DNA from: Strigops habroptila
Lineage: Eukaryota; Chordata; Aves; Psittaciformes; Psittacidae
NCBI RefSeq assembly: GCF_004027225.2
Contig: NC_044282.2
Span: 63,105,725-63,169,724 of the forward strand
DNA length: 64,000 nt
Direction: 5' to 3'
Shown in pieces: positions 1 through 47,570 of the stretch. The notes under the pieces were generated by a model, which made no database searches, was not told where the DNA came from, and saw only the letters and a list, made by a program, of their open reading frames with translations. Each line of letters starts with the position of its first letter. Position 1 is the stretch's first letter. Made by a program: the position numbers and the translations under genes.

Positions 1-1150
1 GCTCAGCAAGGCCCAGCATCGCCCGGACTGGCCCAGCCCAGCCGCGCCCCGCACATCCCGGCACACCCCGGCCCGGCACTGCCTGCAGCTACGTTGTCCC
101 GGCCCGGCCGGGCTCGGCTCGGCTTGGCCCGGCGGGGCCGGTCCCGGCCCGGTGGGGCTGGACTGCGCTCAGCGCGGCGCGGCGGGCGCTAGGACCGCGC
201 GGCGGGCGGGCGGCGGGCGGCGCGGCTCGGTGCTGCAGTGGAGGCGGCGGCGCTGCGGGAGGAGGCCTCGCCGGGCAGCGCAGCGGCGGCGGCTCGGCAC
301 GGCTCGGCACGGCTCGGCACGGCGCGCCGGGCCCGCACCGGCCCAGGTAACGGCCCCGCGGCGGCGCGGACACGGGTGGCCTCCGCGGACCCCCGGGATG
401 GGACACCCCCCGCTCGGCAGCCCCTGCCTCGGCTCGGGAAGACTCGGCTCGGTTCGGCATGACTCGGCTCGGTTCGCCTCTGTTCGGCTCGGTTCGGCTG
501 CGTTCGCCTGGGCTCGGTTCGGTTCGGTTCGGCTTCCTCCGGCCCGTCCCGCACAGCCCGGCGGGCGGCCCGCATCCCCCGCGGACGCCCCAGCCTCGGA
601 CCCGTCCCGTGTGTCCCTGTGTTCCCCGTCCCCCCACGACCCCAGGGGCATCGCGGCGGCGGGCGGGGGCTGCGGCGGGGCCGGGCCGGGGGGCGCAGCG
701 CAGAGCAGGAAAACATGGCAGCGGCCGGGCCGCCACCCGTCGGGCCGGGCCCGCCTCGCCCCCCCCCCGGTCCCCGCGGCCACCCCCGCTCCCGGCCCGG
801 CCCCGCTTGGCGGGCGGGTGGCTCGGCTCGGCTCGGCTCGGCGCGGCCCGGCGGGCCCGGCCCCCGCGGCGCCGCCGTGTCCTTGAGCGCCGCGCCGGGC
901 GGCTGAAGGGCAGCGCGGGGCCCCGGCCCGGCCCGCTCTCGGCTGCGAGGCCGCCCGGGAGTGTCACCGCCGAGGACGTGTGTCCCTGCCCCGGCCCATC
1001 GCAAGGCACCGGAGACCCCCGGGGCGAGACCCCGCGGGGCTACTGCCGCCAAGGCTGCCCCCGCCGTGGTGCAGGGCCGCTTCCCGCAGCCCCCGGCCCG
1101 GCGCTGCCTTCCCCCGGGCGGCGGCGGCAGCAGCAGAAGCAGCAGCGGCA
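1..1150 (+). promoter_or_regulatory. DNMT3A: CpG island, candidate 5' promoter of DNMT3A
   Basis: This stretch is extremely GC- and CpG-rich and lies upstream of the first DNMT3A coding exon on the same strand. A plausible splice donor (CCCAG followed by GTAACG) sits at 346-347, so bases upstream of 346 could be a non-coding first exon. Long open frames exist in all six frames, but they only reflect the GC bias and the pentamer repeats. That this is the main promoter is an inference; a transcript would be needed to fix the start site. Confidence in the island is high, in the exon moderate. Confidence 0.6.
290..845. repeat. GGCTC/CTCGG pentamer-derived repeats in the 5' CpG island
   Basis: Three patches are built on the pentamer GGCTC. 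About 295-330 is a 10-bp unit (GGCTCGGCAC) repeated three to four times. About 425-535 alternates GGCTC and GGTTC. About 825-845 is pure (GGCTC)n. They make long repetitive open frames on both strands, which are not genes. The same pentamer family fills the second DNMT3A island near 36,280-36,960. Confidence 0.8.
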
Positions 1151-1733
1151 GAGCTGCCCCGGGGGTCCAGCTGCCCAAAGTTGTGAGGTTTGCCCCGATC
1201 TCCCCCCTGCGGGAAGCAGAAGCGCCGCAGACCCCGGCAGGGACGGGGCGGCGCGGGCAGAGGCCTGGCAGTGCTGCCTGCCCCCTGTCTGCCCGCTGCC
1301 TTCCCGCTTCCCGGCCCCACCGGGGCTGCCCACTTGCTTCCCCCTTTCCTCTCGCTTTTATTTTTCCTCTCCCCCCTTCGTTCTCGTGTGTTCATGTGTG
1401 CGAACCTGTGGGCAAATGAAATTTTCCTCTTCGCTCAGTTCCTCTTTCTTTATTTCTTCCCTTTGTGTGACGTAGATGGTGTCACCGCGGGATTGGCGTT
1501 CGGTGCTTGCATTGCTGCACCGAGTGCGCGGTGGCAGGAGCCGGCTGCAACGGCGGGTGCCCGCATCCCGCCTGGCCGTGCCAGCGGATGCCCTTCGCCC
1601 GTCCTGGCGGGGACACCCAGATGGGGGCACTGGGACCAGCCCTGAGCAAACCCCTCAAAGCCGGGCAGCTGTGGCAAGGCAACGGGAGTGGATGTTGTCT
1701 CCCGGCAGCTCCCGCGCCTGCACTGGCCTTTCG

Positions 1734-1746
1734 TGCTGAGTCAGCT
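1734..1746. promoter_or_regulatory. MARE-like site (MAF/NRF2/AP-1 family)
   Basis: The 13 bases TGCTGAGTCAGCT match the MAF recognition element TGCTGASTCAGCA at 12 of 13 positions, with an AP-1 core TGAGTCA at 1737-1743. It lies in the putative first intron of DNMT3A. Binding is not shown by sequence alone. Confidence 0.4.
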
Positions 1747-2937
1747 CGAAACTTCCTAGCGGGAGCCTCTTTTCATGACACGCAGCACCCACTGCCTCTC
1801 GAGGAAAGGCAGGATGCTGGTGTCAATGCCACTTGCTGCCCAGTGAGGCTGCAGCCCAGGCATTCCCCTGGCTATCTGCATGCCCGCTGAGCTGCCGAGC
1901 ACAAGTGACAGCTGTGCCTGAAATGTGGTGGTGGCCGCTGCTTCGGCCCCACTTCACAGCAGGGCTGCCACAGAGCCTCTGTGCTGTGCTGGGGCAGCCA
2001 CTTGGGGACCTTGGGGTGCTGGTTTTCGAATGGGTATTTTTAGGACTGTACATCTGCACATCCCTGCCTGATGCCTTCCCATGGGCTCTGCCTGCACCGC
2101 TGCCTACCCTGAGCAGGCCAGGCCAGCAGCGAGGTGCGGCTCCCTGCAGCATCTGGAGGGGAAAGCGTATGGGCTTGCCAGGTAACCGCCAGCACGCGTG
2201 TGCATGCGCCCAGGACACACGTGTGCTGGGAGCACACATGCTGCGGTGGCTCCAGCACTGCCAGAGGAGCCAGCAGTGTTTGGGTGTGTGATTTTGTCGG
2301 GTTGGAGCTGTCTGCTGTCTGGTTTGCTCTCGAGGTTGTGGGTTGGTTTGGCTTTTTGACATCATTTGAACTGGCAAATCACCGAACCTGGCCGGAGGGG
2401 TGTCAGGCTGAGCCGCTGTCCCGCTCTCACACTGCGCTCCCACCGCAGGGCTCGGCACACGCGGGAACGCGCCGCCGGCACCGGTTGGGCCTGTTCGCGC
2501 CCTTAACTGCCATTCCCAGTTCAAAGCCCGACACTGGTTGCCAGCTGAATCGCCGGCGCCCTGCTCCCGGCCCCGCAGCCCTGCCAGCTGGAGGGTTTCC
2601 GCCCTGCCCAGGGCTCTGCCTACAGCGGCACTTGCTCACCGTAATCACATCATCTCTCGGCCTGTTTTTTCCCCCCGATAAGCTGCGCACGCCGGGCTCC
2701 TCAGCTCTCTATGGCAAGGCGTTCCTATTGGAGCTCGGCTGCGGCTTCTTCATGAACTCCTATCCCACCTGCAGAACAGCACCATGTCCTGATACTGGCG
2801 TCTTCCATGCATGCGGCCATCCTGTCCTGTCCCATGGGCAGTTTCATCTGCTCCTGGCCCTTTCTGGTGCTCCTCCTCTGCAGGTCCCGCTCTGTTTGGG
2901 GCTGCAACCTGTGTTTCAGTTTGCTCATGGTGATGTA

Positions 2938-3176
2938 TTGCTCCCAGGGGTGCAGGGCAGGACAGTGCATCCAGTGCAAGGCAGTGCATTGCTCACAGGG
3001 GTGCAGTTGAGGGCAGTGTGTCACTCCCTGGGGTGCAGCACAGTGCAGTGCATTGCACCTTGAGGTGCAGTGCAGAACCCTACATTGCTGCCTGGGGTGC
3101 AGCAAAGGGCACTGCATTGCTCCCTGAGGTGCACTATTGTGTAGTGCATTACTCCCCAGGGTGCAGCATGGCACTA
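2938..3176. repeat. ~33-bp minisatellite, about 7 degenerate units
   Basis: Units of 31-34 bases resemble a CCTGGGGTGCAGC block followed by a GGGCAGTGCATTGCTC block. Several units are diverged or slightly extended. No gene is present. Confidence 0.7.
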
Positions 3177-3611
3177 GTGCAGTGGTGCCAACCAACCTGG
3201 GGTCCCCCTTCTGCACCGGGTCTGTTTTTAGGACACCCGGGCACTCACCAGCACCTCATCCCCTCAGAACCCCTGCAGGACCCAGCAGCAGTTCCCCAGC
3301 GGCTGCAGCGAGGGCAGGAGCCACTGCACATGTGGCTGGGCGGGCAGGCGGGCACTTCCGTGCCCGCCACGTGCACCCCCAAGCAGCGTGGCCAAATATT
3401 TTGCTCGTAAGTTACAATTACGGGGGATGAGGTCAACACTTTGCCCGCAGTGGTGGTTTCGGCGCAACCATCTGTCGGAGGCGATCGCAGGGGAGCTGCC
3501 GCTGCTCAGCTCAATTTTGGGACCCGAGGGACGCCCACCCTGTCCCCAGTTGCCCCTGCCAGCAGCACCCACGCCGCAGGGGGGCTGAAGGTGGGGGGGA
3601 GCACCCCGCCA

Positions 3612-3764
3612 TGAGTCAGGGGTGGGGGGTGCAGGGGGTGGGGGGTGACTCACGGCCGCGGCTCCCATCCCCTCTGACTCAATCCTGAAGTTCTTCCCTG
3701 GCGCTGGGAAGAAGAAGGAGGAGGAGGAGGAGGAGCGCGGCTGCCCGGGGGTGGCGGTGACTCA
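3612..3764. promoter_or_regulatory. Cluster of four AP-1 motifs with a G-quadruplex motif
   Basis: TGAGTCA occurs at 3612-3618, and TGACTCA at 3646-3652, 3675-3681 and 3758-3764. Bases 3619-3645 form a canonical G-quadruplex pattern of four runs of 4-6 G separated by 1-4 bases. It directly abuts the first two AP-1 sites on both sides. A GGA microsatellite (about 3,714-3,736) and an AAC/AAT-rich patch follow. This looks like an intronic enhancer candidate; function is inferred. Confidence 0.45.
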
Positions 3765-4104
3765 AAGTGACAACAACAATAATAATACGCTGCGGCACTT
3801 GTCACGGGAGAGGCGTTTGGACAGGGTCCCTCGTGCGTCCCCACCGCCAAAGGTGCACGAGGGACCCTGTCCAAGCCTGGTGCGTGTCACCGCACCAGGG
3901 GATGCTGCACGCAGGGTCACATCAGGACAGGAACGGGGGGGAGACACTGCGGTGCAGGTGTCACCCACCACCGGCATGGGGGGCTGTCGGGGACCCCAGT
4001 CGCTGTCACCTAAAATGGCCGTTTAGGTTCCTGCAGGTTCCCGGCTGCGGCACGGAACGGCAGGCGCCAGCAAGGTCCCTGAATATAAAAAAGGCGGGTT
4101 TTGG

Positions 4105-4131
4105 GTTGTTTTGTTTTTTTTTTTTTTTGTC
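4105..4131. repeat. T homopolymer tract
   Basis: A run of about 17 T residues preceded by TTTTG. It may be a degraded retroposon tail or a simple slippage tract. No gene is associated with it. Confidence 0.7.
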
Positions 4132-4149
4132 AATGCTGCGTGTCTCATC

Positions 4150-4536
4150 CATCCATCGCAGGTAACCTACTTTGGAACGCCTCTGCCGCGCGGCGAGCGT
4201 GACTCGCCGGGGCCCTGCCGTGCGGGAGCGGCACGGCGCGGGTTGGGGCTGCCGGTTCCCCCGCTCACCGTCAGCCGTAAGGTCAGCCCGAGCAGTTAAA
4301 TAGGGAGGCAGGAGGGAACGCGGCGAGTCCCTCCCCGCGCTTCGGCGGCGAACAAGCAAGCGAGCGCCGGACGAGGGTCTGTCCCCGCCATCGCCGCTGC
4401 CGCCACCAAGCCATCCGCATCGGCGAGGGGATGCCCCGGCGCTGCGGGAGGAGGGTGTCAGCGGCCTAGCGTGAGGGCACGGTGCCGCAGCCCCTCATCC
4501 CATCCCATCGCGCTGCAGCAGGCAAGCCTCAGCCGG
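4150..4536 (+). promoter_or_regulatory. Second CpG-rich candidate promoter with possible first exon
   Basis: A GC-rich island carries a TATA-like TTAAATAG at 4296-4303 and, 230 bases on, a good splice donor (AGCCGG followed by GTAAGA at 4537). A transcript starting near 4,325-4,335 and splicing at 4536 to the acceptor at 6,964 would make a short non-coding first exon of DNMT3A. No ATG in this segment opens a frame that I could join to exon 2 with confidence. Inference only. Confidence 0.4.
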
Positions 4537-5739
4537 GTAAGAGCGCAGAAGAGCAGCGCTGGTACTGACCGGGGGCTATCGTGGTTCCTGCATGTCCCCT
4601 CCTGGGATGGCCACACTTGCCCCACGGTGCCGGTGGTGGGGCTGGGGGAGTGGGAGGCAGCCGGTGCCGCCGGCTTCTCGCTGTCTTTGTTCGGCGGCTG
4701 CCGGCCCGGGGCTGCCGCGGGGTTTGTACGCAGCCCAACTATTTTTAGTGCGTTTGGAGACCATGTTTGCTGGAAGCGAATCAAAGCCCGCGAGCTGGCC
4801 CTTCGGCAGCGCCAAGCGGCGCGGCTCGCGGCCGCGCGCTACCCAGGCACCAGGGATGCTGGAGGGGGGCGCTCGCCCGTCCCCCTGGGGCTGCCAGAGG
4901 GACCCTGGTGCGGTGGGGCTGGCCTGGGGGGCTGTGGGCGGCCGAGATGTTTTCTGGGGCTGTGAGGACGTGCAGGCAAGTGGTGGCAGCGGCAGCAGTG
5001 CTGCAGGGCAGGGCAGTGCAGACAGGGGTGCTCCAGGCAGTGGGGACACCAGGGACATCAAGACCACTGAGTGCCTCTGGGCACGGGGGGGGCCCTCGGT
5101 GGGGTAGGGCACCTCTGCCTCGGAGGTGCCTGTGTGCAGCTGGGGTGTCCCCGCATGCTTCCCAGCAGCACGTGTCCTCCCGTGGCCACAGCCGGGGCTT
5201 TGCCAAGCCACAGCATGGTGGGAGCAGGACTGGGGGCACCAGGGGGCATGAGCAGGGCCCCCCGGCACCCCAAGGAGGCAGGTCACAGGAAGGGACATGG
5301 AGCCAAGGTGCCACACTGTGCTGTGCCATGCTGTGCCAAACGCTGTGCCATGCTGTGCCTAGCAGCGTGCTATGGTGCTGGTGGCACAGCAGCTGCCAGA
5401 GGGGTGCCTGAAGCGGCAGCATGTGGGTGCTTGGGGTGCTCGATGCCAGCCACGGCACGTCACCAAGGGACATCATGGTCCTTGGGGTGCTGGTGTGGGG
5501 CAGAGGCCACCAGCGGCTGGGATCAAGTGTGTCAGGCCGGGGGCAAAGGAACTCTACAGGTGACAGGCCCTACGTGACAGAGGGCTTGTGAGGACAGTGT
5601 CCTGGGATAGGGACAGGGACAGGGCACAGGGCCTCCCCTGGGGAGCTCCCTGAAATGATGAAACAGAGGGATGGGGAAGCCCTTGCCCTGCTCCCACCGG
5701 CTCCCACAGGGCTGGGTGGGGGATGTAACCTGCACTCCA

Positions 5740-5990
5740 CATCCCCATCCTACACCCTGCACTGCTATCCTGCGCCCAGCACCAGCAGCCTGCATCCCCA
5801 CCCCGCATCTCCCATCCCTATTCTGCACCCCAGGTCCCATCCTGCACCCTTATGCCGCATCCTGTACCTGCACCCCACACTCCAACCCTGCACCCCCAAC
5901 CCACACCACCATCTCACCCGCTGCCTGCACCCCTGCCTGCATCCCTGCCCGCATCACGCCCCAGCCCTGCCTGCCAGAGGGGCCGTGCTG
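5740..5990. repeat. C/A-rich low-complexity array
   Basis: Irregular repeats of TGCACCCC, CATCC and CCTGCA make up this stretch; G is almost absent except in TGC. Open frames through it are compositional. It resembles the array at 6,400-6,815. Confidence 0.7.
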
Positions 5991-6399
5991 GGGGAGCTGG
6001 GGCAGGGGCAGCCACGCTCCCACCCATCTCCCACCCTTGGGCCCCCAGCCCAGCACCCTGAGCGCCAGGGGGGCCCATGCAAGCGGTGGTGCTGCTGCAG
6101 GACTGGGGGAGGCTGCAGCCCCGGCGCTCCACCCCCCCCCCGCCTCGCAGGCAGCCCCCGCTGCAGGCAGCCATGGGGACTGGAGGAACGTGTCAGGTTT
6201 TGAGTTTCTGTTCCTAGGAGCGGCGGCCCTGCCTGCCCAGCAGCCCCCCGCCCCGCCGCTGGGAACGGGCTGCGGCTGGAAAGCTCTAGAAACAAATTGC
6301 AGCTCCGGTGCCAAAGGCAACAGCAGCCTCGGCCATGGCTAATGCAGGCAGCGTTTGCCATAGCAACAGGTGCTGGGGCTGACGCCTCCTCCGCAGCCC

Positions 6400-6815
6400 C
6401 TGCCTGCACCCCGCACCCACCCCTGCACCCTGCATCCCGCACCCCAACCCCTGCAGAATGCACCCCACCCTCTGCACCCCACCCCCTGTACCCCCACCCC
6501 TGCAGAATGCACCCCACAGAATGCACCCCACAACCTGCACCCCGCACACCAACCCCTCCAGAATGCACCCACCAAGCTGCCCCCTGCTCCCCACTCTGCC
6601 CAATGCACCCTGCAGAATGCATCCCACACCATGCATGCTGCACCATGCACCCTGCACCGCTGCACTCTGCACCCCGCACTGTGCAACTTGTACCCCATAC
6701 TCTACACCGTGCACACCACAACGTGCACTGTGCACCCCGCACTGGGCACCATCATGCATCGCAGACCCCACACCACCCCGTGCACCCTGCACCCTGCACC
6801 CCGCACAGGCCAGGG
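6400..6815. repeat. TGCACCCC(R)CA-type minisatellite
   Basis: About 400 bases of short units such as TGCACCCCGCACC and AGAATGCACCCCAC recur with a loose period of 11-26 bases. The strand is strongly asymmetric (C/A-rich, G-poor). No exon is visible inside it. It ends about 150 bases before the first coding exon of DNMT3A. Confidence 0.75.
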
Positions 6816-7130
6816 GTGATGCTGGGGACAAGGGCCTGGCCCAGCCCAGTTGAGTCAAGGTTGTGGCGTGTTAATAATTGCCGGGGGCTGGGGCGCGGTG
6901 CGGCAAGCCAGGGGTGCCAGGGCCGGTGCTCCCCCCTCACCCCGGCCCTCTCTGCTTCCCACAGGGGCAGGAGGATCCAGGCAGGCAGCAGGACACAGGG
7001 GCTGGCCGCGGCGGCAGGCAACGGCTCCCGGATTCCCTCCTTGGCACGGAGAGCCGGAGCACAGAGGCAGCAAGGTCTGCTTTGGTGCTGAAGGGGCACC
7101 CATCCCAGGCACCTGCACTCGTTCCCCACC

Positions 7131-44554
<37,424 letters not shown>

Positions 44555-45422
44555 GAGAGACGGACAGGAACTGGTGACACAGAGCAAGTCAGAAACAAAA
44601 CCATCCACGCCAAGAGAAGTGAAAACACGGAATGAGAGAAGAGTCAGCACCCAGAAGAGAGACGGGATTTTGCAGCCCAACGGGAACCCAGCACACGTCT
44701 CCCCGAGCGAAAGGGTTCGGTGTCCTCTCCTGAATTTCCAATGTTCAGCTTTTAGCCTATTTAAAAGAAAAAAAACCACAAAAAACAAAAAAAACAACCA
44801 ACGAAAACGACAAAAAAAAAAGGCGAAACGAAAAAAAAGAAAAAAAAAGGAAAACAAAAAACCAAAACCATTTTTTTTGGGGGGTAACCTTTTAATTTTC
44901 CGCTCTTTTCTGGCTGGGTTTTTCTGTTGGTTTGGTTTCCGCTTCTCGGAGCAGCGGGCGAGATGAGACGCTGTCACCAGCTCTGCTCTCGGAGGAGGGG
45001 AAACGGCAGTGGGAAACCCCAGCCGGGAGAGAGGTGGAGGCGAAGGAGAACCTGCTCCGTCGGCGCCGAGCTCGCGGCCCCAGCCGCCGGCCCGGTGAGC
45101 TTGTGGGGAGCGCGAAGCGGCAGGGAGGCGCTCGGCCGGCTCCGCAACGCCCAGCGACTGAGCCTCACTCTTTTCCACCAGCACCGTTCACTGGTGATAT
45201 GGAGCCAACCCAACTGGCAGGGAAGCCGAGAACACACACACCACAACACACACCTTTTCTACAGTATTTTGGGTGCCTACCACACGGGAAACCTTGAAGA
45301 AAGCAAATTCTAGAAGCCGCTGTTACCTCTTGTTTACAGTTTATATATATATGATAGATATGAGATATAGATATATATATATATAAAAGGTACTGTTACT
45401 ACTGTACAACCTGACTTCATAA

Positions 45423-46662
45423 TGGTGCTTTTAAACAGCGGGGTGAGTCGAGACATCAGCTTCCATGTTGCCTTACGTGCCGGGCCTTTCCGAGCGAGTG
45501 GCACGGGAGGGGGCCGGGGCTGCGGCCGGGCGGGAAGCGTCTCCATCCCGAGTCATGCAATAACCTTTTTCTGTCCTAAAAGGAAGCGCCTCCCTCGGCG
45601 GCGGTGGCGGTGGTGCTGGTGGTGGTGGTGGTAGTGGCCGCCCTGCCCGCCTTGCCCGCCACGCGCACAAACGTACTGGTGCTCTTCTGCATACGTGGCG
45701 TCCCCGGCTAGGCTGGTGCTGGGTGTCCCCCCTCCGACTCGGCGGCAGCAGCAGGGTGCTCCTGCCTGCTCCTGCCTGCAGGTGCTGCCCGCCGGGGCGG
45801 CGTGGGGCACAGGTGCTGTGAATCGGGCTCTTGCCGAAAGCCGTGGCAGTGCAGGAGGACTGGCAGGGCAGGAGGCAGGCAGGGAGGAAGCGCAGGACGG
45901 AGCGGTGCTGGAGCGTGGCTGGGGCGCTCCCGGTGCAGGACGAGGATGGCTGCAGGTCCCTGGACCCTGGTGCTACATCCGCGGGTCCAGGCTGGTCAAT
46001 AGGAGGGCGATGCCCTGGTGAGCCAGGATGGGAACCCTGGTGTTGGTCACTGGGTGGCTTGAGGCATCACTCTTCTGTTTGAGCGTGGTTTTGGAGTGAC
46101 TGTGTCCCGTCAGTGCCCCGTGTCCCCTTCCCGGGGCGATGGGTGCCTGCGAGGTGCATGGCGGGCGCAGTGGTGTCGGTGTCAAGGGCAGGTAGCCCTG
46201 GCCGCAGGGGCCAGGTGCTGCAGTGGTGTTGACGGTGCAGAGAGGAGCCATGGTGCATGCAGGCAGGTGCTGGCGTTGCTGTGGATGGTGCTACTTGTCT
46301 GGCAGCTGTGGGTGCCACAGGAGGACAGTGGGTCTGGTGTGGTGCAGGGGTATTGCCTCATGTCCCCAGTACCCACTGGGGTGGCCAGATCCTGTGCCCG
46401 GCAGGGGCAGGGACTGGTGCTACAGTGCAGGGGGGACTCACAGAGAGTCTCCAGCCCGTTGCTGTCTCTTCTCTAACTGTGAAAGGTGCTGGAGGTCTGT
46501 GGGCAGGCGGGGTCCGCTGGCTGCTCGGTGCAGGGTGCTGGCTAATGGCAGCGAGCTGCGCCGGCGGCCCCAGGGTGCTGAGAGGTGCTGGGACCGATGG
46601 TGGCAGTGAGAGTGAGTGGGGTGGCCCCAGGGTCCCCCATCTCCCCACAGCGCCTGGTGCTA
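45423..46662 (+). promoter_or_regulatory. DNMT3A: Cluster of eight miR-29 seed matches
   Basis: TGGTGCT, complementary to miR-29 nucleotides 2-8, occurs at 45,423, 45,611, 45,677, 45,714, 45,968, 46,286, 46,415 and 46,655. The last four are followed by A, making 8-mer sites. The first lies in AATGGTGCTTT, inside the block shared with mammals. DNMT3A is an established miR-29 target in mammals. The sites are seen directly; use by miR-29 in this species is inferred. Confidence 0.6.
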
Positions 46663-46887
46663 CCGGGGTTTGGAGGAGGCCCCTCTGTCGGTGTGGATGG
46701 CGCAGGGAGCTGGGCAGCACAGGGCAGCTGCAGTGGGGGCGCCGCAGGGCCCAGCTTTGCCAGGGAGCGTAAAGGAGGCAAGGTGGGATGTGGCCCCCAG
46801 CCCTGGGTGCTGGGCCAGGGCTATGGGCTCAGGCTTGGTCCTGGGGCTGGTCTGGCACAGGACTGCTGCGGCAGCACAGGGTGGGAG

Positions 46888-47570
46888 CCTTGCATGGCCC
46901 TGCAGCACTGTCTGCAGGTCCTGCGTGGCCCCAAGCACTAGGTGCAAGTGCTGCATGGCCCTGCAGTGCTGTCTGCAGGTCCCACGTGGCCCTGCAGCAT
47001 CACATGCAAATTCTACATGGCCTTGCAGCAGCACATGCAAGTCATGCATGGCTCTGCAGCACCACTCGCAGGTCCTGCACTGCCCTGCAGCACTATCTGC
47101 AGATCTTGCATGGCCCACAGTGCCGGCTGCAGGTGCTACATGGTTCTGCAGCGCTATGTGCAGGTCCTGCACAGCCCTTCAGCATCACATGCAAGTCTTG
47201 CACAGCCCTGTAACGCTGGCTACAGGTACTGCATGGCTCTGCAGCACTGAGTGCAAGTGCTGCATGGCCCTGCAGTGCCAAGCACAAATCCTGCATGGTC
47301 CTGCAGCATTGTGCCTGCAGGTCCTGCATGGCACTGCAGCACTGGTTGCCAAGTGCTGTGTGGCCCTGCAGTGCTGGGTGCTGGTCCTGCATGGCCCGCA
47401 GCACTGGCTGCTAGTGCTACACAGCTCTGCAGTGCTGGGTGCTAGTGCAGCACAATGCTGCAGCACCCTTTGCAAGTCCTGCATGGCTTTGCAGCACTGT
47501 CTGCAGGTTCTGCATGGCCCTGCAGCACTGGGTGCAAATCCTGCACAGCCGTGCAGCACCATTGATGGTG
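46888..47570. repeat. 31-bp minisatellite in the DNMT3A 3' UTR, about 22 units
   Basis: Units such as TGCAGGTCCTGCATGGCCCT followed by GCAGCACTGTC recur every ~31 bases; most contain CTGCAG. Because 31 is not a multiple of three, each frame rotates. It is transcribed if the distal poly(A) site is used. Confidence 0.9.

Larger units (their letters stand above)
347..6964 (+). other. DNMT3A: DNMT3A 5' non-coding region / intron 1
   Basis: No coding exon was recognised here. The stretch holds the rest of the 5' CpG island, a MARE-like site at 1734-1746, a 33-bp minisatellite (2,938-3,176), a cluster of AP-1 motifs around a G-quadruplex motif (3,612-3,764), a second CpG-rich candidate promoter (about 4,150-4,536), and C-rich low-complexity arrays (5,740-5,990 and 6,400-6,815). 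It ends at a pyrimidine tract and AG at 6,963-6,964 that fits the acceptor of the first coding exon. Confidence 0.6.

Noticed and set aside
89-1475. Long overlapping open frames rich in Arg, Pro, Ala, Ser on both strands
   Set aside because: Composition of a CpG island with GGCTC repeats. All six frames are open; no protein family is recognisable.
4080-4092. TATA box ATATAAAAAAGG
   Set aside because: It precedes a T homopolymer and no GC-rich start region within 30 bases; TTAAATAG at 4296 is better placed.
44760-44880. A-rich stretch as a processed-pseudogene tail
   Set aside because: It lies in the DNMT3A 3' UTR with no target duplications or upstream retrocopy. Mammalian DNMT3A UTRs also have A-rich patches there.
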